From positions 1 through 64,000 of the forward strand of contig NZ_JAATNW010000004.1 in assembly GCF_012911815.1 (NCBI RefSeq): DNA of 64,000 nucleotides, in the 5' to 3' direction. This DNA is from Alteromonas ponticola (lineage in GTDB: Bacteria; Pseudomonadota; Gammaproteobacteria; Enterobacterales; Alteromonadaceae). The notes under the pieces were generated by a model. It saw only the letters and a list, made by a program, of their open reading frames with translations. It was not told the origin of the DNA and did no database searches. Below are positions 35,719 to 43,899 of this stretch, piece by piece. The position numbers were made by a program, and so were the translations under genes. How positions within the stretch are numbered: the first letter of the stretch is position 1; every line of letters begins with the position of its first letter.

Positions 35719-37734
35719 ATGAAATTAAATGACGCTCAGCAATCTGCTGTTACGTACGTATCAGGCCCTTGTCTGGTTCTTGCGGGAGCAGGTAGCGGAA
35801 AAACCCGTGTAATTACCAATAAAATTGCTTATCTGGTAAGAGAATGTGATTTACCTGCGCGTTATATCGCAGCGGTTACCTTTACGAATAAAGCGGCGCG
35901 CGAGATGAAAGAGCGGGTGGCAGGAACTTTAGGCAAGCCGGAAGCCAGAGGTTTAAAGGTGTCCACTTTTCACACTATGGGTCTGAACATCATAAAAGCA
36001 CATGTGAAAGAGCTTGGTTTAAAGCCGGGCTTTTCATTGTTTGATGATAAAGATTCTATGGCGCTGCTTAATGACTTAACTGCTGATACGATAGATGGAG
36101 ACAAAGACCAGCTTAGCTTGTTACAAAGTTGTATTTCCAACTGGAAAAATGATCTGATGTTACCTGAAGCGCTGAACGCAAGCGCCACCAGTAGCGGAGA
36201 GAAACAATTCGCCCACGCTTACCAGCAATATCAAAACCACCTTAAAGCCTACAATGCACTGGATTTTGACGACCTGATTTTACTGCCGACGTTATTGTTA
36301 CAACGAAATCAGCAGGTGCGTGAAAAATGGCAGCAAAAGATCCGCTATTTGCTGGTGGATGAGTATCAGGACACCAACACCAGTCAGTATGAACTGGTGA
36401 AGTTACTGGTGGGGGAGCGCGCACGATTTACAGTGGTAGGCGATGACGACCAGTCGATCTATTCCTGGCGGGGCGCTAAACCTCAGAACCTGAACCTGTT
36501 ACAACAAGACTTTCCGCGCTTAAACGTGATCAAGTTGCAGCAAAATTACCGCTCTTCCGGGCGTATTTTGCATTCCGCCAATATCCTGATTCAGAACAAC
36601 CCTCATTTGTTCGATAAGACACTATTTTCTGAACTCGATTATGGAGCGCCATTGCGGGTCTTGACGGCCAAAAACGAGGAGCACGAAGCAGAGCGGGTGG
36701 TGGCAGAGTTGCTTGCGCACAAGTTCATGCAACGTACCCGTTTTAAAGACTATGCAATCTTGTACCGGGGAAATCATCAGAGCCGCTTGTTCGAAAAGTT
36801 ACTAATGAGTAACCGCATTCCATACAAAATAAGTGGCGGTATGTCGTTTTTTGGCCGGGCTGAAGTTAAAGACATCATGGCTTACCTGCGTTTGTTGGTT
36901 AATCAGGATGATGACAATGCATTGCTGCGTATAATCAATACGCCTAATCGAGGAATTGGCCGCGCCACCCTGGAAAAGCTGGGTAATTTCGCCAACAGTC
37001 TCGGTGTTTCAATTTTTTCCGCGGCCACCCACAGTGGCTTGAGTGGCGTATTGGGAGGCAAAGCTTATCAATCAGTAGCCGGGTTTGCCCGCTGGCTGGT
37101 GGAATTATCAGACAACGCCGCCCGAGGTGATACCAAAGAAGCCTTGCGTGTGATGATTAAGTCAATGGGCTACGAAGAGTGGTTGTATGAGCACAGTGCC
37201 AGCCCGAAGGCAGCAGAAATGGGGATGGCTAACATCAGTACCTTGTTTGGCTGGATTACCGGAATGATAGAGGGCAGTGAGCTAGAACCACCGATGTCAC
37301 TGCCGGAAGTTGTAAATCGCTTGATCCTGCGAGATATGATGGAACGGGGTGAAGAAGAGGGCGATGCCGATCAGGTGCAATTAATGACCTTGCATGCCTC
37401 TAAAGGATTGGAATTCCCCATTGTGTTTCTGGTCGGTATGGAAGAAGGCTTGTTGCCTCACCAAAGCAGTATTGATGAAGACAACGTGGAAGAAGAACGC
37501 AGACTTGCCTACGTGGGCATTACTCGTGCGCAACGTGAACTGATCTTTTCTCACGCAAAAGAGCGTCGACAGTTTGGTGAAGTCATTTTTCCAGAGCCGA
37601 GCCGGTTTCTATACGAGTTGCCGCCAGATGACCTGGAGTGGGAAAATCAGAAGAAGAAGGTCAGTGCAGAAGAGCGTCAGCAAAAAGGCGCAACCAGTAT
37701 TGCCAATCTACGCGACATGCTGGCAAAAAAATAA
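35719..37734 (+). CDS. rep: Rep, ATP-dependent DNA helicase
   Basis: 671 residues, the usual Rep length. SF1A motifs in order: [20 protein letters not shown] then GKT (Walker A), [23 protein letters not shown] (motif II), [13 protein letters not shown] (III), the 2B domain, then [19 protein letters not shown] and [15 protein letters not shown] (V/VI). A 3'-5' helicase that clears proteins from replication forks. Monocistronic. Confidence 0.96.
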   Translation: MKLNDAQQSAVTYVSGPCLVLAGAGSGKTRVITNKIAYLVRECDLPARYIAAVTFTNKAAREMKERVAGTLGKPEARGLKVSTFHTMGLNIIKAHVKELGLKPGFSLFDDKDSMALLNDLTADTIDGDKDQLSLLQSCISNWKNDLMLPEALNASATSSGEKQFAHAYQQYQNHLKAYNALDFDDLILLPTLLLQRNQQVREKWQQKIRYLLVDEYQDTNTSQYELVKLLVGERARFTVVGDDDQSIYSWRGAKPQNLNLLQQDFPRLNVIKLQQNYRSSGRILHSANILIQNNPHLFDKTLFSELDYGAPLRVLTAKNEEHEAERVVAELLAHKFMQRTRFKDYAILYRGNHQSRLFEKLLMSNRIPYKISGGMSFFGRAEVKDIMAYLRLLVNQDDDNALLRIINTPNRGIGRATLEKLGNFANSLGVSIFSAATHSGLSGVLGGKAYQSVAGFARWLVELSDNAARGDTKEALRVMIKSMGYEEWLYEHSASPKAAEMGMANISTLFGWITGMIEGSELEPPMSLPEVVNRLILRDMMERGEEEGDADQVQLMTLHASKGLEFPIVFLVGMEEGLLPHQSSIDEDNVEEERRLAYVGITRAQRELIFSHAKERRQFGEVIFPEPSRFLYELPPDDLEWENQKKKVSAEERQQKGATSIANLRDMLAKK

Positions 37735-37740
37735 GAGCGC

Positions 37741-40338
37741 TTAACCAGCCAGCTTCTTGATAGGAAGCGGCTTGGCTTCACTAAGTACCTTACCCTGGCC
37801 AAAATGACACTCAATATCTGCTAAGGCATTAAGTTGGGAGGTTGAGTCCACGCCTTCGGCAATGACCTTGAATTTAAGGTGTTCTGATATGAGCATGACT
37901 GACTGGATAAGCTTCAGATTGCGCTGTGAACGTGGTAAGGATTTAACAAATCGATGATCAATCTTGATGTAATCAAACGGGTAGGCAAACAAGTAACTTA
38001 ATGAGGCCAACCCGCTACCAAAATTATCCAGTACTAAGGTGATCCCCGCACGCTTCAATTTCTTAATCGACGGTAAAATGAATTGTGAGCGACGATTTAA
38101 ATCATTCTCGTTAAATTCAAACACCAGCTGACTAGGTGAGACACCGGTATTTTCAACCACCGAAATAATTTTATTGACCAATGATGATTGCAATAAGTGA
38201 TTGATAGAAATATTAACGGCAATCCGTTTTGGACGGTCAGTGTCGCCGTGCCAGGCATTAAGTAATTCACATGCTTTAGTTAACTGGAACATATCCAGAT
38301 CCATGGTTAAACCACTTTGTTCTGCGACCTGACGGAATTGATCACGACTGACCGAACCCTGAATAGGGTGCTTCCAGCGTACATACATCTCGTGGTAAAG
38401 CGGCTGATCATCCCGGGTGTCAATCACAGGCTGCATGAAGCATTCCAGTGAACCGTCGCGCAATGCTTTACGGAACTCGTTCTCAAGTTCCAGTTCTTCC
38501 AGCAAACGTTCCCGCATGCTTTTATCGAACATTACAAAACGGCCACGGCCCAGCGATTTAGCCTGATACATTGCTGCGTCTGCATCGCGCAGTACCTCAT
38601 CCGCAGTGCGGTAATAGCGCTCAAGATGCGCAATACCGATACTGGCACCGGAATACATTTCTTTCCCTTCCAGAGTAAATGGCTCTGAGACAGCTTCGAT
38701 AATTCTGGAAGCGACTTCTTCAACGTCCGTTACTTCGTCAAAGTTGTCCAGCAGTATTACAAATTCATCGCCACCCAAACGGGCCAGCAGGTCGTGGCCC
38801 CGAATACATAACGAGATTCGGCGCGCTACCTCGACTAAAAACTCATCACCGGCGTGATGGCCTAAGGTATCGTTAATCACCTTAAAGCGGTCGAGATCGA
38901 TAAATAACACCGCGAACAGGTTTTCTGAATAGCGCTGTTTGTTAGCAATGGCCAATTCAAGGCGGCTGGTAAACATAGCGCGATTGGGCAAATCGGTGAG
39001 CGAGTCGTGATGCGCATCGTGAATAAGCTTTAACTCAATTTCCTTACGCTCTTCAATTTGCTGTTTTAAAATTTGGTTGGCTTGATCAAGTTCGACGGTA
39101 CGCGCTTGTACTCTGTCTTCGAGCAACTGATTGTACCGTTGAATAGCTTCGGTGCTGCGCTTACGTTCCATTGCAACAGCAATATGGTGAGATACAAAGC
39201 GTAATAGTTCTAAATCTTTAGCCGTGTATTTAGCGTGTTTACCGTAGGTTTGTACGGCGATAACACCTGAAATTTCACCTTCAACCACCAGTGGCGAGCC
39301 TAACCAGGAGTTCGCGCTTTGCAACATTGACTGTGCTACCGACACATCGATTTCACCTGATTCAGCCAACTCTAACACCCGCGGTGGGTTTATCAGCTCT
39401 GCCTGACCCGTACGCAGGACAAATTCGGTTAAGCCCATGCCTAACGGGCGTCGATCGGCGCTTTCACTAAGGATGTCACTAAAATAAGGAAAATCGAGCG
39501 ACTTTTTCGTCTCGTCTAATATCGCAATAAAGCAGTTGGGCGCACTGATCAAGCGAGCCAGGATTTCATGCAGACTGGCATAGAAAATATCCATGTCGCC
39601 TTCCAGCGCAGCAGCCAGCTCAGAGATTTCAAATAAAGCTTGTTGGAGTGATTCAACTTTTTGGCGTTCAAGAATTTCTTCTTGTAAATCATCGTTAATT
39701 TTACGTAACTGGCGAGTACGCTCACGGATCGTCCGTTCCGTTAATTCACGGCTTTTAACCCTGTCAACGGTAGTGACAATGTGTTGTGAAACGAATAGCA
39801 ATACTTCCAGGTCTTCATCATTATAGGTGACCGACTTATCGTAGGTTTGCACGACCATCGCACCGATGACCTGCGTACCGCGTTTAAGTGGCACACCCAA
39901 AAACTGATGCGGTAACGCGCCAACCAGTTTCACCCCGGTTTCATCTTCAAACGCCTGCGTGTTTTTATCGTCAAGAAATACATGTTTGCCACTGCGCAAA
40001 ATGTAACCGGTGATGCCATCCATCAACTGATCAGCGGGAACCTGTTGAATTGTCTGCTCGTCATACTCATCAACGAAATAGGCGAAATTGATAACATTGG
40101 CATCCCGCTCGTAAAACGCCACAAAAAAGTTATCGGCGTTCATAAAATCGCCAATAATTTCATGGATCGCAGGGTACAAGCGGCTAAGGTTGCTAACTGA
40201 GCTAGCAAGTTCTGATATGTCAAACAACGCTTTTTGCACTCGCTCAGCGCGTTTATATTTGTCGGTAAGTTGTTGAAGCTGAGGAATGAGTTCCCTTAAC
40301 TCCTCTTCAGACAACTCGTGCTTTGACTCCGATGACAT
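37741..40338 (-). CDS. GAF-GAF-GGDEF-EAL protein with degenerate EAL
   Basis: About 865 residues from the ATG at 40338. A coiled-coil start (HELSEEELRELIPQLQQL), two similar GAF domains (about 30-195 and 225-390) joined by a coiled coil, a GGDEF domain (about 440-600) with RLGGDEF and RGHD inhibitory site intact, then an EAL-like domain. In the EAL domain the key motifs are lost: YHEMYVRW replaces xEALxRW, FEFNENDL replaces ELTE, and LDNFGSGLASLSYL replaces DDFGTG. Predicted soluble diguanylate cyclase whose EAL half is probably a binding or regulatory module. Confidence 0.9.
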   Translation of the reverse strand: MSSESKHELSEEELRELIPQLQQLTDKYKRAERVQKALFDISELASSVSNLSRLYPAIHEIIGDFMNADNFFVAFYERDANVINFAYFVDEYDEQTIQQVPADQLMDGITGYILRSGKHVFLDDKNTQAFEDETGVKLVGALPHQFLGVPLKRGTQVIGAMVVQTYDKSVTYNDEDLEVLLFVSQHIVTTVDRVKSRELTERTIRERTRQLRKINDDLQEEILERQKVESLQQALFEISELAAALEGDMDIFYASLHEILARLISAPNCFIAILDETKKSLDFPYFSDILSESADRRPLGMGLTEFVLRTGQAELINPPRVLELAESGEIDVSVAQSMLQSANSWLGSPLVVEGEISGVIAVQTYGKHAKYTAKDLELLRFVSHHIAVAMERKRSTEAIQRYNQLLEDRVQARTVELDQANQILKQQIEERKEIELKLIHDAHHDSLTDLPNRAMFTSRLELAIANKQRYSENLFAVLFIDLDRFKVINDTLGHHAGDEFLVEVARRISLCIRGHDLLARLGGDEFVILLDNFDEVTDVEEVASRIIEAVSEPFTLEGKEMYSGASIGIAHLERYYRTADEVLRDADAAMYQAKSLGRGRFVMFDKSMRERLLEELELENEFRKALRDGSLECFMQPVIDTRDDQPLYHEMYVRWKHPIQGSVSRDQFRQVAEQSGLTMDLDMFQLTKACELLNAWHGDTDRPKRIAVNISINHLLQSSLVNKIISVVENTGVSPSQLVFEFNENDLNRRSQFILPSIKKLKRAGITLVLDNFGSGLASLSYLFAYPFDYIKIDHRFVKSLPRSQRNLKLIQSVMLISEHLKFKVIAEGVDSTSQLNALADIECHFGQGKVLSEAKPLPIKKLAG

Positions 40339-40443
40339 CTTGCCAGCCAATTCTAATGAAGATAGAGAGATTCAGGACGTAAATTAACCGATTTCAGATA
40401 AAAACGCCACTATTGTTAGTGGCGTTAATATAATGAAATTTGG

Positions 40444-40848
40444 TTAAATTCCTTCAATCATGTACTCAATTGCAGCTTTAATTTCATCATCACTACAATT
40501 GCCGCATGCACCGCGAGGAGGCATGGCATTAATACCATCCAGGGCATTTTGCCAAATACCATCAAGGCCGCGTTCATCCAAGCGAGGCTGCCACTCTGCA
40601 GCAACCTGCAACTTAGGCGCGCCTAGCACACCTGCACCATGGCAAGCCATACATGCCTGATTGTAGACCTCTTCACCCGATTTCACACCACCACCGGCGG
40701 CAGCTGTTTCTGCCTCAACTCCGGCAACATACACAGAGCCTGCGGGCTTGATACGTTCTTTGATTGCTTCTTCGCTCATGTCCTGAGCCTGAACGGTGAA
40801 AACAGCAACGACTGCTGTCAAAATACCTAACCACGTTTTCAATTTCAC
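40444..40848 (-). CDS. cytochrome c5-like protein
   Basis: About 134 residues from the GTG at 40848 (CTGGAGACAGAT before it), giving signal peptide MKLKTWLGILTAVVAVFTVQAQ. One class I heme c site CMACH (VYNQACMACHGAG), axial-ligand Met region INAMPPRGACGNCSDDEI, and the two extra C-terminal cysteines of c5 type. A small periplasmic electron carrier. Monocistronic. Confidence 0.92.
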   Translation of the reverse strand: MKLKTWLGILTAVVAVFTVQAQDMSEEAIKERIKPAGSVYVAGVEAETAAAGGGVKSGEEVYNQACMACHGAGVLGAPKLQVAAEWQPRLDERGLDGIWQNALDGINAMPPRGACGNCSDDEIKAAIEYMIEGI

Positions 40849-40998
40849 ATCTGTCTCCAGGCAATTGAATTTATTTCTTATCAACTACCAAGTTTATAAC
40901 GGTTAATCCTTCGCCTACAACTGTTTAGAAGCAAATACTTATAAAAAGAAGGGATTAATTATATTTCATCACTACGCAACACCCGTTAACAAAATTAG

Positions 40999-41027
40999 TT
41001 GAACCCTAGGTGAAGCATCAGTATCAT
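40999..41027 (+). promoter_or_regulatory. sigma-70 promoter upstream of the tRNA-Arg region
   Basis: TTGAAC, a 17-base spacer and TATCAT. Predicted start near 41034 would transcribe both the partial tRNA copy and the intact tRNA-Arg, ending at the terminator at 41328-41350. Confidence 0.6.
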
Positions 41028-41063
41028 TACGCCCGCTTTGACCTGTCAGCAGAATTGCAGACA

Positions 41064-41108
41064 GGTCAGAAACACGTTTTACACAATACGCACCCGTAGC
41101 TCAGCTGG
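41064..41108 (+). repeat. 45-bp partial tRNA-Arg duplication (upstream copy)
   Basis: GGTCAGAAACACG...CAGCTGG, identical to 41214-41258. It contains the leader and the first 19 bases (acceptor arm and D stem start) of tRNA-Arg. After that it diverges (GTGAGTACCGG...), so there is no anticodon or T arm. It is a tRNA 5' fragment, not a tRNA. Confidence 0.9.
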
Positions 41109-41213
41109 GTGAGTACCGGTCGCCGATAGGCGATGAGGGGTGACTTAACGTCACGCTTCAAGGCACGCAACGCCGCAACAGGACGTTGCGGCAGGAATGG
41201 CCCACCATGGATG

Positions 41214-41258
41214 GGTCAGAAACACGTTTTACACAATACGCACCCGTAGCTCAGCTGG
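41214..41258 (+). repeat. 45-bp direct repeat (copy leading into the intact tRNA)
   Basis: Second copy of 41064-41108, 150 bases downstream. Its final 19 bases are the 5' end of the functional tRNA-Arg. Confidence 0.9.
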
Positions 41259-41316
41259 ATAGAGCGTTGCCCTCCGGAGGCAAAGGTCATAGGTTCGAAT
41301 CCTATCGGGTGCGCCA
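41240..41316 (+). tRNA. tRNA-Arg (anticodon CCG)
   Basis: 77 bases including an encoded CCA. The acceptor stem GCACCCG pairs with CGGGTGC. D arm GCTCAGCTGGATAGAGC; anticodon loop CTCCGGA gives CCG (Arg, CGG codons); T arm ATAGGTTCGAATCCTAT. A terminator follows 12 bases later. Confidence 0.97.
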
Positions 41317-41327
41317 TCTACAAAAAT

Positions 41328-41350
41328 ACCGACTTTCTGTCGGTTTTTTT
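41328..41350 (+). terminator. tRNA-Arg terminator
   Basis: ACCGAC-TTTCT-GTCGGTTTTTTT hairpin and T run right after the tRNA. Confidence 0.9.
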
Positions 41351-41469
41351 ATGCCTGATTTGCTCCTTCTAATTTAAACAACTTTTTCAAAAAACAGGCT
41401 ATTTATACTCAATTTTAATTCTGAGAAGAGCTAAATATTTTTTTTAATTCATCTTGTCAGGTGGGTTTG

Positions 41470-41670
41470 CTATGAGCGAATTGAGGTTTTAATTGTCTTT
41501 GGTCTTCTTAAATTGAAGAACATAAAAAGGGGCACCAGCAAAACGAACACAAGCTCAGGTGTTGACGCCTCAAAGCCTGGGTTTTGAAAAAGGGTGGCGA
41601 GACAAATAAGCCATAAGGGAATGGCAAGAAGCGTAGTCCAAAACAGCAGATTTTTAATTTTTAGTCCCAT
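41470..41670 (-). CDS. small hypothetical membrane protein
   Basis: 66 residues with two hydrophobic segments (LLFWTTLLAIPLWLICLATLF and LVFVLLVPLFMFFNL), a short periplasmic or cytoplasmic loop and a basic tail (RRPKTIKTSIRS). AGGAAA lies 8 bases before ATG. No family recognised. It stands alone between tRNA-Arg and the adenylation-domain gene. Confidence 0.6.
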   Translation of the reverse strand: MGLKIKNLLFWTTLLAIPLWLICLATLFQNPGFEASTPELVFVLLVPLFMFFNLRRPKTIKTSIRS

Positions 41671-41731
41671 AACGCGGTTTCCTGAATATTCGCGACATTA
41701 CCTTGCCAGTTAAATATGAACACTTGATGAC

Positions 41732-41762
41732 ACTGTCACTCGCTTTGATTGCGAGTGACAGT
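41732..41762. terminator. hairpin after the adenylation-domain gene
   Basis: ACTGTCACTCGC and GCGAGTGACAGT (12 bp) with a 7-base loop, 32 bases beyond the stop at 41794. There is no good T run, so termination is plausible but not certain. Confidence 0.55.
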
Positions 41763-41793
41763 TTGATAGTGCGCATGATGACTGAACACGATT

Positions 41794-43074
41794 TCAACCT
41801 CGATACGCGTATACCGCTTGAGCCATTTCTTTTAAGGAAACCTGATATCCACGCATTTTTAACGGGTCATCACAGCACTTGATCAAACTTAGCTCACCGG
41901 CGGCGTTTTGCGTTACCATGTCACCGGTTCGGTAAATCAACCCTTGCGCAATGCTAGGGTCGATAAAAAAGTCGTCACTGGCGGTATTGAGGTATCCCAG
42001 TGCCACGCTGGGTCCGGAAACATACAACTCACCCGGGAAGCCCTGCATGACGGGTCGTCGGTTGGAGTCGAGAATGTGTAACTGAGTTTCACCAATCGGT
42101 TTACCAATCGGATAAGGCGCAGTGATATCAGTTTCTTTTGTCATTGAATGACAGCACGTGAAGGTAGTATTTTCTGTCGGGCCATAACCGGTAATAAGGC
42201 TTAGTAAGGGGAACTCCTCCAGTACTTTTTTAACCAACTCAGGCTGCATCTCGCCGCCCGCGATGAGCACGCGAATAGTGCGCAACATATCGAGATGGTT
42301 TTTTGCGACCAGATGAAATAGCGTTGCTGTAAACCAGCAAACACTGACTTCATTCTCTATGATTACTTTGGCGAGTAAATTACGGTTGATGCCTCGGCCC
42401 GGATAAAGTACCAGCTTACCGCCGTTTAACCATGCACCCCAGATTTCAAACGTTGAGGCATCATGAGATAGCGGGGCAAACTGGAGCAAGGTGTCCTCTG
42501 CATCAAGCTCGATATATTTTGAGTGTTTTACCAAATGAACAACGGCACGATGAGGCACCATTACCGCTTTGGGACTTCCTGTACTAGTGCGTGTAAACAT
42601 CACATAAGCGCGTCGCTCGGGAGAAGTGGGCACGGATGGGTTTTCTTCACTGTAACCGACGAATAGTTCGCCGTCACTGGTACTGATATATTCTCGCTCG
42701 TTGAATGATTTATCGACTACATTGACCGGCCATTGCTGATCAATAATTGAATATTTGATGTTGGCATGTTCCAACCATTCGTGGGTACGTGATTCTGATA
42801 ATGACGCGTCAAGAGGCAGATATGCCGCGCCGGCCTTAAGCACCGCCAGTATTGCAACGGCCTGTTCGGTTGAACGCATCATTGCCAGCGCAACCACATC
42901 TCCGGGGCTAACGCCGCGCTCGATCATTATGTGTGCTAAAAAATTTGCGCGACAATTTAATTCAAAGTAGGTCAATTTGCTGTTGCCAAATACGCATGCA
43001 ATCTTATCGGGTGTTGTCTTGGCAAAATGTTCAAACCACTCGTGAATGCCAATAAATTTTTTGGAGTTATGCAT
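41794..43074 (-). CDS. orphan NRPS-type adenylation domain, C-terminally truncated
   Basis: 426 residues of the AMP-binding superfamily, closest to amino-acid adenylation domains of NRPSs: LTYFELNCRANFLAHIM (A1), LKAGAAYLPLD (A2), FAPLSHDASTFEIWGAWLNG (A4), ITGYGPTENTTF (A5), GELYVSGPSVALGYLN (A6) and YRTGDMV (A7). The A3 ATP loop is altered (TRTSTGSPKAV for TSGSTGKPKGV). The protein ends just after A8 (KMRGYQVSLKEM). The C-terminal subdomain with the A10 catalytic lysine, and any carrier domain, are missing. Its own start and AGGGA ribosome site look intact. No NRPS partner is nearby. It is either a decayed remnant or a half-enzyme with another role. Confidence 0.85.
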   Translation of the reverse strand: MHNSKKFIGIHEWFEHFAKTTPDKIACVFGNSKLTYFELNCRANFLAHIMIERGVSPGDVVALAMMRSTEQAVAILAVLKAGAAYLPLDASLSESRTHEWLEHANIKYSIIDQQWPVNVVDKSFNEREYISTSDGELFVGYSEENPSVPTSPERRAYVMFTRTSTGSPKAVMVPHRAVVHLVKHSKYIELDAEDTLLQFAPLSHDASTFEIWGAWLNGGKLVLYPGRGINRNLLAKVIIENEVSVCWFTATLFHLVAKNHLDMLRTIRVLIAGGEMQPELVKKVLEEFPLLSLITGYGPTENTTFTCCHSMTKETDITAPYPIGKPIGETQLHILDSNRRPVMQGFPGELYVSGPSVALGYLNTASDDFFIDPSIAQGLIYRTGDMVTQNAAGELSLIKCCDDPLKMRGYQVSLKEMAQAVYAYRG

Positions 43075-43410
43075 TTCAAATTTCCCTCAAAACTTAGTGC
43101 GATGCGAGAACTCAGATGCAAGTTTCGCTTACCACAACAACACTATTGAAGATTTCTGCAAATAAGTTCGTTGACAAATCCTCCGTAATTCCTTGATTGG
43201 AAATATCTAATGCTTTCAATTGGATAGGGCTCTTTTTTCATGTTTTTTGTAACCTTGATACTGGGCTGTTAATGGGCCAGTGAGAGTTATTCTGCGCAAT
43301 TTTTATGCTGGTTTACACATGATAGCTGGAAGACTCACTATGCCTTTGATGAGAGCATCGTTTTCTTCTGGAGCAAGACAAAAACCCGTCGCAAAGTGGG
43401 GTTTGAAATT

Positions 43411-43462
43411 AGCCAATAAAATAAGCCAATAAAAAAAGCCAATAAAAAAAGCCTAATCAAAA
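43411..43462. repeat. 13-bp tandem repeat, four units
   Basis: AGCCAATAAAATA, AGCCAATAAAAAA, AGCCAATAAAAAA and AGCCTAATCAAAA: GCC recurs at 43412, 43425, 43438 and 43451, a period of exactly 13. The last unit also forms one arm of a terminator hairpin. Confidence 0.88.
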
Positions 43463-43476
43463 GGGGGTAATTAGGC
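43443..43476 (-). terminator. minus-strand terminator hairpin
   Basis: On the minus strand, GCCTAAT-TACCCCCTTTTG-ATTAGGC followed by TTTTTTTATT. Confidence 0.8.
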
Positions 43477-43532
43477 ATCCAATGGGAGCACATCAGAGAA
43501 CTGATTTAAAAAAAAAGGGGGATTGCTGCCAT

Positions 43533-43557
43533 TAAAAAAGCGGTTGAGCGAACCGTT
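43533..43557 (-). terminator. second terminator downstream of the secreted peptide gene
   Basis: On the minus strand, CGGTT-CGCTC-AACCG followed by CTTTTTT. It is immediately downstream of the 43564-43594 hairpin. Confidence 0.75.
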
Positions 43558-43563
43558 TAAAAA

Positions 43564-43594
43564 TTGGTGAAGCACTTAAGCAGTGCTTCACCAA
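43564..43594 (-). terminator. first hairpin downstream of the secreted peptide gene
   Basis: TTGGTGAAGCACT and AGTGCTTCACCAA form a 13-bp perfect stem with a 5-base loop, 38 bases beyond the peptide stop. On the minus strand TTTTT follows. Confidence 0.82.
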
Positions 43595-43631
43595 ATGTAA
43601 GTGAGTGAGTGCTTGATTGATTTGCTTCGTT

Positions 43632-43811
43632 TTACTGAAACTTCGAAGAACAAAGAGGGAATTCTCTGCAAGGCATATCTGAGCCCATTGTAGAGCCAGG
43701 TTTAGGCTTTTTGTCTGCAGATGTTCCAGACTCATTCGCAACAGCATTAACAGTTGCTAAAGAGATAGTTGCACAAAAACCTAATACCAAAATTTTACGT
43801 AGATTTTTCAT
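43632..43811 (-). CDS. 59-residue secreted peptide precursor with a C-terminal Cys pair
   Basis: A small ORF on the minus strand, too short for usual gene calling: MKNLRKILVLGFCATISLAT then VNAVANESGT. The signal peptide is convincing (basic start, hydrophobic core, cut after AVA near residue 25). It leaves about 34 residues, ADKKPKPGSTMGSDMPCREF then PLCSSKFQ, with two cysteines six apart. GAAGGAAA lies 7 bases before ATG. It starts 88 bases after the stop of the ToxR/CadC-type regulator on the same strand and is followed by tandem terminators, as expected for a distinct abundant transcript. No known family is recognised; a disulfide-looped secreted peptide is an inference. Confidence 0.72.
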   Translation of the reverse strand: MKNLRKILVLGFCATISLATVNAVANESGTSADKKPKPGSTMGSDMPCREFPLCSSKFQ

Positions 43812-43899
43812 AATTAATTTCCTTCATTGAATTGTATATTCTGCTGTTGCTGAAGAAAACAATGCATGAAATTGAAACTAATGTAATGTGAAATTAGCT

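Larger units (their letters stand above)
43075..43631. other. intergenic region with tandem repeats and stacked hairpins
   Basis: No convincing gene in 557 bases. It holds three or four minus-strand terminator-like hairpins (43376-43404, 43443-43476, 43533-43557, 43564-43594) and a 13-bp tandem repeat (43411-43462). The 43075-43370 part, upstream of the adenylation gene, is A/T-rich with nothing I can call beyond a possible promoter. Confidence 0.7.

Noticed and set aside
41090-41166. a second tRNA-Arg upstream of the intact one
   Set aside because: Only the first 19 bases match; no anticodon arm, T arm or 3' acceptor strand follows.
41794-43074. a frameshifted continuation carrying the missing adenylation C-terminal subdomain
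   Set aside because: The 120 bases beyond the stop contain a hairpin and then another small gene; no A10-like sequence or longer frame is visible in any minus-strand frame.
43376-43462. possible CRISPR-like repeat array
   Set aside because: The 13-bp units are head-to-tail with no spacers; it is a simple tandem repeat.
43532-43747. 71-codon minus-strand ORF overlapping the secreted peptide gene
   Set aside because: Different frame, no ribosome site, no signal peptide and it runs through the terminator hairpins; the 59-residue ORF at 43632-43811 is far better supported.
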